DNA of 64,000 bases from Clostridiales bacterium (GTDB lineage Bacteria; Bacillota; Clostridia; Lachnospirales; Anaerotignaceae): assembly GCA_018364635.1 (NCBI GenBank), contig JAGZLR010000003.1:1-64000 (forward strand), in the 5' to 3' direction. The notes beneath the pieces were generated by a model, which was given only the letters and a program-made list of their open reading frames with translations, did no database searches and was not told the DNA's origin. Below, in pieces: positions 44,429 through 53,204 of the stretch. Made by a program: the position numbers and the translations under genes. Position 1 is the stretch's first letter; each line of letters opens with the position of its first letter.

Positions 44429-45520
44429 TCATTTTTCACTGCCATATATACTTTCCAGTAATTTTTTCTTATTTTCCTCAAAATCTATGAAAATAACACT
44501 CTGTCCATTCTCATTTGAATATTTCCATGTCTGATCAAAAGGAACTCTCTGCTGGCTAATTTCCATTTGTTTTGTTCCAATTACATCGAACCCAATGGAA
44601 ATCATTTCCACAGGAGTCATGTTTGTATTAACATGTTCCAAAATGATATTAAACATTTTTAATAATGTGTTTACACTTTTCTCTGCTCTTAATTTTTCAT
44701 ATAATGCTAAAACAATCTTTCTATCCCGATCTGTCCTGCCAAAATCATTATCTCCTATAAATCGATTTGTCGCATGGTTTAGCACTTGTAAACCTGTTAG
44801 AGTAACATTTTCTCCATAAGGTACTTCTCCGTAATTGGGTTGACGTCTTTGTTCAAACTCTGCTTCTTCCTTTGTAATGTCTAATTCCAATCCGCCTAAA
44901 GCATCAACAATTTCAACGACTGCTTCAAAATCTATTTCAATATAGTCTTGGATATCTAATCCGAAATAAGAATTTAAAAGATTTATCGTCATACCTGCTC
45001 CCCCGATTGCATAAGCTGCATTCAGCTTATACCATCCATACTCAGGAAACTTCGTCCAAATGTCTCTCAAAAAAGATGTCATCGTAATTTTTTTCTGCTT
45101 CTGATTGTAAGAAATTAAAAGCATCATATCCGATCTTGCTCTTTGTTCTCCTGGGCGAGAATCTTGACCAATGACAAGTATATTTTTAACATTTTGATCA
45201 ATCTGCGCTTTTTCTAAAATATCCTCTTCATAGAATTCTTCTTGGGATACAGATTGTTCATATTCTTGAAGATCAAGGTCACTGAAAATATTTAGCTTTT
45301 CTTCCTTCGTCAAAGTATCATAAATTTCTGTAAACTCTTCCATCGTCATTGCAGAGATATGCTGAATTTCCTTATCTTTTCCCTCATCCTCAGAATTGAC
45401 TTCTACAATCTTAGTGTTGGTATGCATTTTCTGGAGCTTTCCATAAACAGTGATTGCTCCGACAAGAATTAAAACAAGAACAAAAATACCGCCATATTTT
45501 AAAATATATTTTCTATTCAC
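44429..45520 (-). CDS. LCP (LytR-CpsA-Psr) family cell-envelope protein
   Basis: The 363-residue protein has one N-terminal membrane helix (residues 8-27) and an extracellular LCP domain. Signature residues are ILVIGQDSRPGEQRARSDMMLLISYN, MTSFLRDIWTKFPEYGWYKLNAAYAIGGA, and GDNDFGRTDRDRKIV. LCP enzymes transfer polyprenyl-linked polymers such as teichoic acids or capsule to peptidoglycan. The start is GTG 45520 with AAGGATG upstream. It lies 18 bases behind the lipoprotein gene and is likely cotranscribed. Confidence 0.92.
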   Translation of the reverse strand: MNRKYILKYGGIFVLVLILVGAITVYGKLQKMHTNTKIVEVNSEDEGKDKEIQHISAMTMEEFTEIYDTLTKEEKLNIFSDLDLQEYEQSVSQEEFYEEDILEKAQIDQNVKNILVIGQDSRPGEQRARSDMMLLISYNQKQKKITMTSFLRDIWTKFPEYGWYKLNAAYAIGGAGMTINLLNSYFGLDIQDYIEIDFEAVVEIVDALGGLELDITKEEAEFEQRRQPNYGEVPYGENVTLTGLQVLNHATNRFIGDNDFGRTDRDRKIVLALYEKLRAEKSVNTLLKMFNIILEHVNTNMTPVEMISIGFDVIGTKQMEISQQRVPFDQTWKYSNENGQSVIFIDFEENKKKLLESIYGSEK

Positions 45521-45538
45521 ACCAAATACATCCTTTAT

Positions 45539-46882
45539 TTATTCAGATAAATATAAACTTTGATTTTTATTCTCCGCGTCCTCCATCTTCACATAGTCCT
45601 CTTTACCATCCATGTTATAATCACATACAAAATATCTTTCACCATAAAGGATGTCCTCATTCTCAGATACAAACCCCTTTTGTGTCAATATATAACGAAT
45701 CGAGGTGCTATTTGTATCACCAATATAAACTTCCTTGACACCATCCCCATTTAGATCTCCTGCATAAATATTGCCATAAAAACCATTGATGGCAAGATGC
45801 GTACGCCAAATATTCTGAAAATCATTTTCATCTTTTCTATAGAGATAAAAATCCCTACCACTACTCATTAAATATTCTGGTATTCCATCATTATCTAAGT
45901 CTGTTTTCTTATATGCTAACACATAATGAGTTAAGTTATACTGTTTTTCTCGTTTCCAGCTATCATCCCACTCATAAGAAAGAATTTTATTGTCGTCAAA
46001 CAATAAAAGTGCATCCCCATCAGAACCAAGGCAAGAAACAGTTTGGCTGTCTAATAGAATTTCCTCAGATTTACGATTCAATGACGAATCATAGAAAACA
46101 ACTTTCTCTGAAACAGTAGCTCTTTGCTCTCCTTCATCTCCATTTGATTCTATAACACTTCCCAATAAAACCGCCAATTGATCTCCATTTTCTCCTGGAT
46201 AAAACACAGCGGATATAGGGACAAGGCCCTGAGATGCAAAAGAAATAGATCGGATCCTCTGCATAGACCTATCAAATCGATAAACTTCAATTCCCTGATC
46301 TAAAAGACAAACCACTTCTTTTCTTCCTTTGGCATCAAGTCCCTCACTGACAAAACCGTTTTCTGGAAATCTAACCCACTTACGCTCAAATATTCTATCC
46401 CCTTGCCCTGTCTCATAAGAGGAAAAAGTGATAGCTTGCTGAAACACATTTCTTTCGCTTAAACTACAGATAATTTGGCTTTTATTAGCAGTCACATAAT
46501 AAACTCCTGATAGATTATTCCTTATAAAATAAAAATAAGCAAGGCCTGCTTTTTCACCATCTGGATGAATCAATTCAATAGTGGCAACGACTGCGTTCTT
46601 TCCTTCGTCTTGCTCCATATCATACCCTGAATTCATGCTTGCCAAAAATTTTTCTGATCCCTCTTGTTTATCTGGAATATTACCCTCAAAAAATAAAATT
46701 GAATCGATGTCATATTTCCAATAATAGGAATCAAGAACTGTCTCTATAGTAGTTTCATATTGCTCTTGCTTTTCAGAGGATAATACAAATACCGGTTTTT
46801 CTTCAATATCATTAGAAGTAGAGCAACCACAAAGAAAAACAGACAAAAACACACCAATAAACAACGCCTTCATTTTTATCAT
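45539..46882 (-). CDS. Lipoprotein with FG-GAP/VCBS-like calcium-loop repeats
   Basis: The 447-residue protein has a lipoprotein signal peptide with lipobox L-C-G-C near residue 19. The C-terminal half holds three D-x-D/N-x-D-G loops (DLDNDGIPEYL, DLNGDGVKEVYIGD, DYNMDGKEDYV), typical of FG-GAP/VCBS beta-propeller blades that bind calcium. No enzymatic motif is visible. It precedes the LCP gene and may act in the same envelope process; this is context only. GAGG precedes the ATG. Confidence 0.75.
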   Translation of the reverse strand: MIKMKALFIGVFLSVFLCGCSTSNDIEEKPVFVLSSEKQEQYETTIETVLDSYYWKYDIDSILFFEGNIPDKQEGSEKFLASMNSGYDMEQDEGKNAVVATIELIHPDGEKAGLAYFYFIRNNLSGVYYVTANKSQIICSLSERNVFQQAITFSSYETGQGDRIFERKWVRFPENGFVSEGLDAKGRKEVVCLLDQGIEVYRFDRSMQRIRSISFASQGLVPISAVFYPGENGDQLAVLLGSVIESNGDEGEQRATVSEKVVFYDSSLNRKSEEILLDSQTVSCLGSDGDALLLFDDNKILSYEWDDSWKREKQYNLTHYVLAYKKTDLDNDGIPEYLMSSGRDFYLYRKDENDFQNIWRTHLAINGFYGNIYAGDLNGDGVKEVYIGDTNSTSIRYILTQKGFVSENEDILYGERYFVCDYNMDGKEDYVKMEDAENKNQSLYLSE

Positions 46883-47304
46883 ATAAATGCCTCTTATTTA
46901 TTATTCATTAAGCTGATGTTATATTTTTTTATTATAGATCAAAATAATCTATTTTTCAAACATCATTTACAAATTTCTTAAACTTTATAAAATAAAAATA
47001 ACCTGCCGAAGTTTCCCCTTACACTTCGACAGGTTATTTAAAACTATCTGGTTCCATTGATCCTATTTTAACTCACCCTCTCTCTTTTTAATTAAAAATC
47101 ATTTTCTCATAGATACAACTTACTTTTCTATGATGAAAAAAGAAAGCATTTCCGAGATAAAATCATTGAATAAAATCATCCAAATATATTTCCAGTTTAT
47201 TCAGACTTTTTGTTACTCTCAAAATCTCCTTCAAAACAGTACTTATAGATTTAGTAATATTTATTTTAAAGATTTTATCATCGCTGCTTTTCTTTTGTAC
47301 TTTT
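46883..47304 (-). ncRNA. Candidate small RNA unit (promoter to terminator, no gene)
   Basis: A strong promoter (47333-47305) faces a strong terminator (46996-47039) on the minus strand. The roughly 300-base segment between, about 47298-46990, encodes only peptides of 7-19 codons with poor initiation sites. I cannot match it to 6S RNA, SRP RNA, tmRNA or RNase P RNA. A small leader-like RNA or a short peptide gene is possible. Bases 46883-46990 hold nothing I recognise. Confidence 0.4.
46996..47039 (-). terminator. Terminator of the candidate small RNA
   Basis: AAATAACCTG-C-CGAAGT pairs with ACTTCG-A-CAGGTTATTT, with one mismatch, and T-rich sequence follows on the minus strand. Confidence 0.8.
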
Positions 47305-47333
47305 ATTATAAAAGGCTAAGAATAAAAAGTCAA
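47305..47333 (-). promoter_or_regulatory. SigA-type promoter behind the UDG gene
   Basis: TTGACT (47333-47328) and TATAAT (47310-47305) on the minus strand are spaced by 17 bases, just past the end of the glycosylase gene. Confidence 0.75.
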
Positions 47334-47380
47334 CAGAATTCAATTTTTTTAATGACAAAACTAATTCAATTTTGTTAATT

Positions 47381-47956
47381 TTAATGCTCTTTTAAATAAT
47401 TTTTTATGATATCTAAATCTTGATAATATATCTCTTTTAATCCCCAATTATAAATAATAGAAGCTGGATGATATAATGGTATTAAAATTCTATTATGTAT
47501 TTTTAAAATTTTTCCATGCACGTCACCAATATTTACAGATTGATCTTCTAGTACCGCTTTTAAAGGCACATTCCCAAGCGTAACAATAATTTCTGGATTT
47601 ACCTCTTCGATCTCTTTTCTTAAAAACGGGAGAAAAAAAGCTATCTCGTCCTTTTTAGGCGCACGATTTACTACCCTTCCAGTTTTAGGACTAAGATTGG
47701 TAGGACGTATCTTTACCACATTTGTTATGTACATTTTCTCCCGACACAATTGTACATGGGAGATAAATTCATCTAAATTTTTACCTGCTTTTCCGACAAA
47801 AGGCCTTCCAACTTTCTCCTCATCGCCTCCCGGCGCCTCTCCAATCATAAAGATTCGTGCATTAATATTCCCTTCACCAAATACAATCCGCTTTTCCCTG
47901 TATATACTTTTATCTACTGACTCTTGAATATCTTGATTGATCTCATCTAATTTCAT
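47381..47956 (-). CDS. Uracil-DNA glycosylase, family 4-like, without Fe-S cysteines
   Basis: The 191-residue protein has the family 4 motifs GEAPGGDE (residues 39-46), GRPFVGKAGKNLDEFI and YHPAS (His163). It should excise uracil from DNA. Typical family 4 enzymes hold a [4Fe-4S] cluster with four cysteines, two near the N terminus and two near the centre. This protein has only one cysteine (Cys71), so the cluster is absent. It therefore belongs to a cluster-free variant, or has altered activity. It is transcribed alone into the sRNA-like unit. Confidence 0.82.
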   Translation of the reverse strand: MKLDEINQDIQESVDKSIYREKRIVFGEGNINARIFMIGEAPGGDEEKVGRPFVGKAGKNLDEFISHVQLCREKMYITNVVKIRPTNLSPKTGRVVNRAPKKDEIAFFLPFLRKEIEEVNPEIIVTLGNVPLKAVLEDQSVNIGDVHGKILKIHNRILIPLYHPASIIYNWGLKEIYYQDLDIIKNYLKEH

Positions 47957-48080
47957 CTATAATTCCTCCGCTTTTTAAAATAGTATAAATCATATCCTTT
48001 CTTTTTGTAAACCTCTTATGTATATTTTCAATTCACAATCATTGATTCAACTGTGAATTGTTTTTCATTTTGTGTAAAAG
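47957..48080. other. Intergenic stretch left of the DnaA boxes
   Basis: Contains AATTCACA...TGTGAATT (about 48030-48059), an inverted repeat of eight bases with a 14-base gap. No gene is supported. Confidence 0.4.
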
Positions 48081-48229
48081 TTATCCTCATTATCCACAGA
48101 TACCCTGTGGATAAACTGTGATAATATGATCTAAATTTTATCTAAAAACTTAAAATATGGCAAAACATTCTACTTTTTACATCGTAAGTTATCCACATAA
48201 AACTGTGTACATTTTATTCTTTATCCACC
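48081..48229. promoter_or_regulatory. Cluster of DnaA boxes
   Basis: Perfect TTATCCACA occurs at 48090-48098 and 48189-48197 and on the opposite strand at 48106-48114. One-mismatch boxes occur at 48081-48089 (TTATCCTCA) and 48221-48229 (TTATCCACC). The first two perfect boxes form an inverted pair seven bases apart. Very AT-rich sequence follows. Either an origin element or a DnaA-titrating/regulatory site is possible. Confidence 0.7.
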
Positions 48230-48307
48230 AAAACAAAAAATGGCACAAATCATAATATGATTCTAAGAAAAATATTCCTCCTTAATAAATACTTATTTTA
48301 TTAAATA

Positions 48308-48356
48308 TTTTAGCTACAAAATATATTGTCGTATACAATAAATTTTGTAGCTAAAA
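48308..48356. repeat. 49-bp near-perfect palindrome
   Basis: TTTTAGCTACAAAAT and ATTTTGTAGCTAAAA are the outer arms. They enclose TATTGT and ACAATA, with a five-base centre and a single A-A mismatch. T-rich flanks could make it a strong terminator, but no gene ends near it. Confidence 0.75.
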
Positions 48357-49117
48357 ATTATTTTTTTACAATAAGATAGGATTCTATGAGTTAAACTATT
48401 GCTACAGCACTAACTATTGACTTATAATAAGATATATGTGGCCTACATCACATCAAAACTTTACTCATATAAATAGAGTAAATCAATGCACATTTTCATG
48501 TCTACAAAAATATTTAATATGCGCACTGACTTACCACAGTTCTATTCCATTGAATTCCTAAGAAAAAATGAGTTTTTTTCTCTAAAAGAGACCACAAAAT
48601 ACAAAAAACCTGTTATAGTAAAGATAGCAACTGTTGCATACTTCAATAATTATTCTTAAACTATATTTACTAGTTCTTTGCATAGTTATTCTAAGGAGGT
48701 AACGTGGCTACGCCTATACAGGTCTAGGCAACATAAATATATTATATGAAGGTTACTCTTGTTAGCGTGAACAAGCGGACCTACCAAAATGGTACTACAA
48801 ACAAACCAATTGTTGTAAATAGTGGTATCCAAAACAGTGAAAATATTGTTAACGTCATTGTTTTTAACGCTAAGTTGCCAATTCTTAATTTTTCTACAGT
48901 ATAATAACTGGTCAGAGTATATTACAAAGTTTTAGCTAAATCTTAGTGGAATATTTGAATTTTATATCTTGTCCCAAAGATATAGAAAAACTATAGACAT
49001 AAACTATATTAAAACACTGTAAAAAACTCGCTTTATGCTAAAAGCTATCGGTTTAAACGGAAAAGAACTAAAATTTTAGGTGTCAAACACGCAGGCGAAT
49101 AAGGAGGAATAATAGTT
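48357..49117 (+). other. Long gene-poor leader region before purA
   Basis: No coding gene is supported. At 48693-48705 AAGGAGGTAAC precedes GTG and seven codons (V-A-T-P-I-Q-V) and a stop. Short hairpins follow: GCCTA/TAGGC, TTGTT/AACAA and TACCA/TGGTA between about 48710 and 48795. TTAACG is repeated about 48849-48868. It may hold an unassigned structured leader or only noise. Confidence 0.4.
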
Positions 49118-50392
49118 ATGTTGACTGCAATCGCAGGAATTAACTGGGGAGATGAAGGAAAGGGAAGAATGGTTGACCTATTAAGTGAAAACTATGATAT
49201 AGTTGTAAGATATCAGGGCGGCAACAATGCCGGACACACAGTAATCAACCATTTAGGTAAATTTATACTCAACCTTCTTCCATCCGGAATATTGCGTCCA
49301 GAAGTGGTAAATGTTATGGGAAATGGGATGGTAATTGATTTAAAGCATCTGTGCGGCGAAATTGAACGTTTGACAGCTGCCGGTGTAAAAATTACCCCTG
49401 AAAATTTAAAAATTAGTGATAAGGCTATTATCTGCATGCCTTACCATGTAATCCTTGATGGTCTTGAGGAAGACCGTCTTGGGGATGCAAAATATGGCTC
49501 TACAAGAAGAGGAATTGCTCCTGTCTATGGTGACAAATACATGAAAAAAGGAATCCGCATGGGGGATCTGTTTCATCTTACTGATATCAAAGATCACTTA
49601 AAAGGGATTGTATCATTTAAAAACCTTTCTATCCAGAATATTTATAACTCAGAACCAGTAAAATTTGAAGACATGGTTGATTATCTGGAGACTTACGGAG
49701 GAAAATTAAAAGATTTCATCTGTGATACCAGCATCTACTTGGATCAAGCAGAAAAAGACGGCAAAAAAATTATGTTTGAAGCACAGCTGGGTGCATTAAG
49801 AGACATTGATTTTGGAATTTATCCGTTTACCTCTTCTTCCTCTACCATTGCCGCTTATGCACCAATTGGTGCCGGCATTCCAAATCATAAGCTTACCAAT
49901 GTTTATGGTATTATGAAAGCCTACTCTTCTTGTGTAGGTGAGGGCCCATTCACCTGTGAAATGTTTGGAAAAGAAGCTGATGAACTTCGTGAGGCCGGAG
50001 GAGAGTACGGCGCTGCTACAGGAAGGCCTAGAAGAGTCGGAGGTTTTGATATTGTGGCTTCCAGATATGGTGTTAGAATGCAAGGCGCAGATGAGATTGC
50101 GCTGACAAAATTAGATGTACTCTCTTATTTAAAGAAGATTCCTGTATGTGTTGCTTATGACATCAATGGTAACATCACAAAAGATTTTCCAACAGGAACT
50201 GATCTTGACATTGCCAAACCAGTTTATGAGTATTTACCTGGCTGGAATAGTGATATCTCTAATTGTCGAAAATTTAAGGATCTTCCATCCGAAGCAATTG
50301 ATTACATCAGATATATTGAAAAAGAAGTCGATTGTAAAATTAAATACATTTCTGTAGGGGCAGAAAGAGAAGCCTATATTGTTCAAGAATAA
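49118..50392 (+). CDS. purA: Adenylosuccinate synthetase
   Basis: PurA makes adenylosuccinate from IMP, aspartate and GTP, the first AMP-specific step. The 424-residue enzyme has the P-loop-like INWGDEGKGRMVDLL, RYQGGNNAGHTV, GSTRRGIAPVYGDKY and the C-terminal TATGRPRRVGGFD-type GTP/Asp segment (GAATGRPRRVGGFDI). AAGGAGG lies 10 bases before the ATG. It is read rightward, unlike most neighbours, and preceded by more than 700 bases of leader. A strong terminator follows. Confidence 0.96.
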   Translation: MLTAIAGINWGDEGKGRMVDLLSENYDIVVRYQGGNNAGHTVINHLGKFILNLLPSGILRPEVVNVMGNGMVIDLKHLCGEIERLTAAGVKITPENLKISDKAIICMPYHVILDGLEEDRLGDAKYGSTRRGIAPVYGDKYMKKGIRMGDLFHLTDIKDHLKGIVSFKNLSIQNIYNSEPVKFEDMVDYLETYGGKLKDFICDTSIYLDQAEKDGKKIMFEAQLGALRDIDFGIYPFTSSSSTIAAYAPIGAGIPNHKLTNVYGIMKAYSSCVGEGPFTCEMFGKEADELREAGGEYGAATGRPRRVGGFDIVASRYGVRMQGADEIALTKLDVLSYLKKIPVCVAYDINGNITKDFPTGTDLDIAKPVYEYLPGWNSDISNCRKFKDLPSEAIDYIRYIEKEVDCKIKYISVGAEREAYIVQE

Positions 50393-50406
50393 TCTTTCAT
50401 ATTACT

Positions 50407-50442
50407 TTATCCGGCTCTTCGTATATGAACAGAGCCGGATAA
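50407..50442 (+). terminator. Terminator after purA
   Basis: TTATCCGGCTCT pairs perfectly with AGAGCCGGATAA, followed by TTATAATT and later Ts. Confidence 0.85.
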
Positions 50443-50606
50443 TTATAATTCTATCATTTTTTTATTTTCTGCTTATTCAAAACTTTTCTAGTAATTATAA
50501 TGTCTCTCCTCAAAAAGAAAATAGTTATCCTAAAGTTATTCAATATACAAAAAAATTATAATTAAAAAATTTCAATAGAGCTTATAAATTATAGAAAGGG
50601 ATACAT

Positions 50607-51281
50607 ATGACAACAGACCAATTGATTCAAAGTTTTTATGAAAATAAAAATTTATCTAAATCAATAGAGATGTCAAAATATATGAAAAATCAATTCGCAT
50701 TCTTAGGAATCCCTGCTCCTCAAAGAAAAGCACTGACAAGGGCCTATTTAAAAACATTGAAAAAGACTTCTGCCATAGACTGGCCATTGATTAATCTATA
50801 TTGGGAAAAAGACTTCAGAGAATTTCAATATCTTGCCATCGATATCCTTTCCACCCTTGAGCACATTTTAGGACCTAACGATCTCCCCTATATGAAACAC
50901 TTTATCCTTATGAAATCATGGTGGGATACCATTGATGGTTTCAATCATATTGTTGGAAGCATTTCATTACGCTATCCTGAACTCAACGATATCTTACTCA
51001 CATGGAGCAAAGATCCCAATATATGGCTACGTAGAATTGCAATCGATCATCAGTTATTGAGAAAAGAAAGAACAAATGAGGTCCTGTTAGAAAAAATCAT
51101 CGTAAACAATTTAAACCAAACAGAATTTTTTATCAATAAAGCGATTGGCTGGAGTCTAAGAGATTATTCAAAAACCAATCCTTTATGGGTTTGCGAATTT
51201 ATAGCAAAGTATAAAGATCAAATGTCACCGCTTAGTATAAAAGAAGCCAGCAAATATATAAAAAAAGCTTCCCTTAATTAG
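50607..51281 (+). CDS. DNA alkylation repair protein (AlkD-like)
   Basis: The 224-residue helical HEAT-like repeat protein carries the AlkD pattern YMKNQFAFLGIPAPQRK, KSWWDTIDGFNHI (catalytic W and D) and INKAIGWSLRDYSKTNP. AlkD excises bulky or cationic N3- and N7-alkyl bases by stacking the backbone, without base flipping. AAAGGG precedes the ATG. It shares the terminator with convergent ilvD. No neighbour suggests regulation. Confidence 0.92.
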   Translation: MTTDQLIQSFYENKNLSKSIEMSKYMKNQFAFLGIPAPQRKALTRAYLKTLKKTSAIDWPLINLYWEKDFREFQYLAIDILSTLEHILGPNDLPYMKHFILMKSWWDTIDGFNHIVGSISLRYPELNDILLTWSKDPNIWLRRIAIDHQLLRKERTNEVLLEKIIVNNLNQTEFFINKAIGWSLRDYSKTNPLWVCEFIAKYKDQMSPLSIKEASKYIKKASLN

Positions 51282-51295
51282 GGAAGCTTTTTTTA
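51261..51295. terminator. Bidirectional terminator of alkD-like and ilvD
   Basis: AAAAAAAGCTTCCCT pairs perfectly with AGGGAAGCTTTTTTT around TAATT. Confidence 0.9.
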
Positions 51296-53014
51296 TTAAT
51301 ATCCTGCGCCTTTCATTGCAGATAACGCAGACTCTGTATATCTCTTAAATAAACCTTTTCTTGGTGGTCTTGGTACAATACCGTCTTTTGCACGTCTTTC
51401 AGCAAAAATCTTTTCTACTTCCTCTTTTGACAATTCCTTGCCATCAATTGCTACAACATCAATAGAACGTTTTTCACAATTATACTCAATAATATCTCCT
51501 TCTCTGACATCTGCAAGAGGACCGCCGGAAGCTGCTTCTGGTGAAACATGTCCGATAGCTGCACCTCTTGTAGCACCAGAGAAACGTCCATCTGTAATCA
51601 ACGCTACTGTGCCATTCAATTTCTGATCACAAACAATAGCTTCTGTTGTCATCAACATTTCAGGCATACCAGTACCACGTGGGCCTTCATAGCGAATGAT
51701 GATTACATCACCAGGATTAATTTCTCCTCTTACAACGGAGAAGTATGCATCTTCTTCACTATTAAAGACTCTTGCTGGTCCTCTGTGTGTACGAAGTTCT
51801 TCCACGCATGCAGAATATTTAAAGATTGCGCCTTCTGGAGCAATATTACCTTTCAGGATTGCAACAGAACCAATCTCTTCACACTTCTCAATTGGGAAGA
51901 TAACATCTTCACGTTTTAAACCATAGTTATGAAGATATCCAATATAACGGTCAAACCAACCATCTTTCTGAAGATCATCCAAGTTTTCACCTAATGTCTT
52001 ACCTGTTACAGTCATTACACTTAAATCTAAATAATCTTTTAACATCAGCTGTACCATTGGAATACCGCCTGCAAACCAGAAGGATTCTGTCAGTTGAGCG
52101 CCACTAGGGAAGATATTTCCAATATGAGGAATCTTATGGTTGATTTCGTCAAATAATTCAGGTTCAATTGTGATACCAAGTTCTTTTGCGATAGATGGAA
52201 GGTGAATTGCCGCATTAGTTGAACCCCCAATTGCACTATGTACAATAATTGCATTTACAAATGCAGCCTTCGTCAAAATCTGGCTTGGTGTTATGCCTCT
52301 TTCCGCAAGCTCCATAATTTTTCTTCCAGCCATACGTGCATTATTCAAAATGTCTCTCATTGTAGCAGGCATCAATGCAGATCCTGGCAGAGCCATACCA
52401 AGAGCTTCGGACATACACTGCATTGTACTAGCTGTACCAAGGAAAGTACAAGCGCCTACAGAAGGACATCCTGTTAATTTATAGTCCCGAACTTCCTGGT
52501 CAGTAACAGCTCCTTTTCTCTTCTGACGCAGAGAAATATCTCCTGCAACTAAAGAAGTTGTCATATTTGGACCTGGTCTCATACTTCCACCTGGGATAAA
52601 GATTGCTGGAATATTCATTCGAGCAATTGCCTTTAAATGAGCAGGGATGGATTTATCACAGGAAGCTGTTAAAATCATTCCATCCCAAGGATTTACAGAA
52701 CAATGGACTTCTACCATATCGCAGATAGCTTCACGAGATGCAAGAATCATATTCATACCATCATGACCTTGTGCACAACCATCGCAAATATCAGTTGTAT
52801 GGAACTGTGCTGGTTTACCGCCACATTCAAATACACCATACTTTGCCTGTTCTGCCAGTTTATCTAAATGCCAGCTACCTGGATGGCTATCGCCATAAAC
52901 GTCTTCAATAAGAATCTGAGGTTTTGTAATATCCTCTTCAGCCCAGCCAGTGCCTAATTGTAAGGCATCAAACTGTGCCCACAGTGCTCTACAGTCTTTA
53001 CTTTTCTGTTGCAT
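51296..53014 (-). CDS. ilvD: IlvD/Edd family dehydratase (dihydroxy-acid dehydratase-like)
   Basis: This 572-residue enzyme has the IlvD/Edd features: cluster-binding TTDICDGCAQGHDGMN and SCDKSIPAHLKAIA, GCPSVGACTFLGTASTMQCM, GGSTNAAIHLPSIA, and the C-terminal DGRFSGATRGAAIGHVSPEA (catalytic Ser region). The CTFLGTASTMQ segment departs from the SCAGMFTANSM-like sequence usual in valine/isoleucine IlvD. A sugar-acid dehydratase is therefore possible. The nearest ilv genes are 4.7 kb away. GGAGG precedes the ATG. Confidence 0.75.
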   Translation of the reverse strand: MQQKSKDCRALWAQFDALQLGTGWAEEDITKPQILIEDVYGDSHPGSWHLDKLAEQAKYGVFECGGKPAQFHTTDICDGCAQGHDGMNMILASREAICDMVEVHCSVNPWDGMILTASCDKSIPAHLKAIARMNIPAIFIPGGSMRPGPNMTTSLVAGDISLRQKRKGAVTDQEVRDYKLTGCPSVGACTFLGTASTMQCMSEALGMALPGSALMPATMRDILNNARMAGRKIMELAERGITPSQILTKAAFVNAIIVHSAIGGSTNAAIHLPSIAKELGITIEPELFDEINHKIPHIGNIFPSGAQLTESFWFAGGIPMVQLMLKDYLDLSVMTVTGKTLGENLDDLQKDGWFDRYIGYLHNYGLKREDVIFPIEKCEEIGSVAILKGNIAPEGAIFKYSACVEELRTHRGPARVFNSEEDAYFSVVRGEINPGDVIIIRYEGPRGTGMPEMLMTTEAIVCDQKLNGTVALITDGRFSGATRGAAIGHVSPEAASGGPLADVREGDIIEYNCEKRSIDVVAIDGKELSKEEVEKIFAERRAKDGIVPRPPRKGLFKRYTESALSAMKGAGY

Positions 53015-53150
53015 TCTATCTACCTCCTATATACTTATTTACTATTCATAATTACAATTATATAATATATGTTTTCATTACAGCTGTCTACAATTAATCG
53101 CACAATCCTTTGAAAAATTGTCAACAAGTCATACGATTCTGCTCTACTAA

Positions 53151-53192
53151 AAAACAGCTGAATAAGTAATTCTTTCCTTTTTCAGCTGTTTT
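53151..53192 (-). terminator. Terminator after the SPFH gene
   Basis: AAAACAGCTGAA pairs perfectly with TTCAGCTGTTTT. Confidence 0.8.
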
Positions 53193-53204
53193 CAAATATT
53201 ACGA

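Noticed and set aside
47130..47378. 82-codon plus-strand frame with tandem ATG codons
   Set aside because: No ribosome-binding site, composition dominated by A/T-rich codons, and it lies antisense to the candidate small RNA and its promoter.
48421..48559. Short plus-strand frame of about 40 codons
   Set aside because: No ribosome-binding site and no protein-like pattern; expected by chance in AT-rich DNA.
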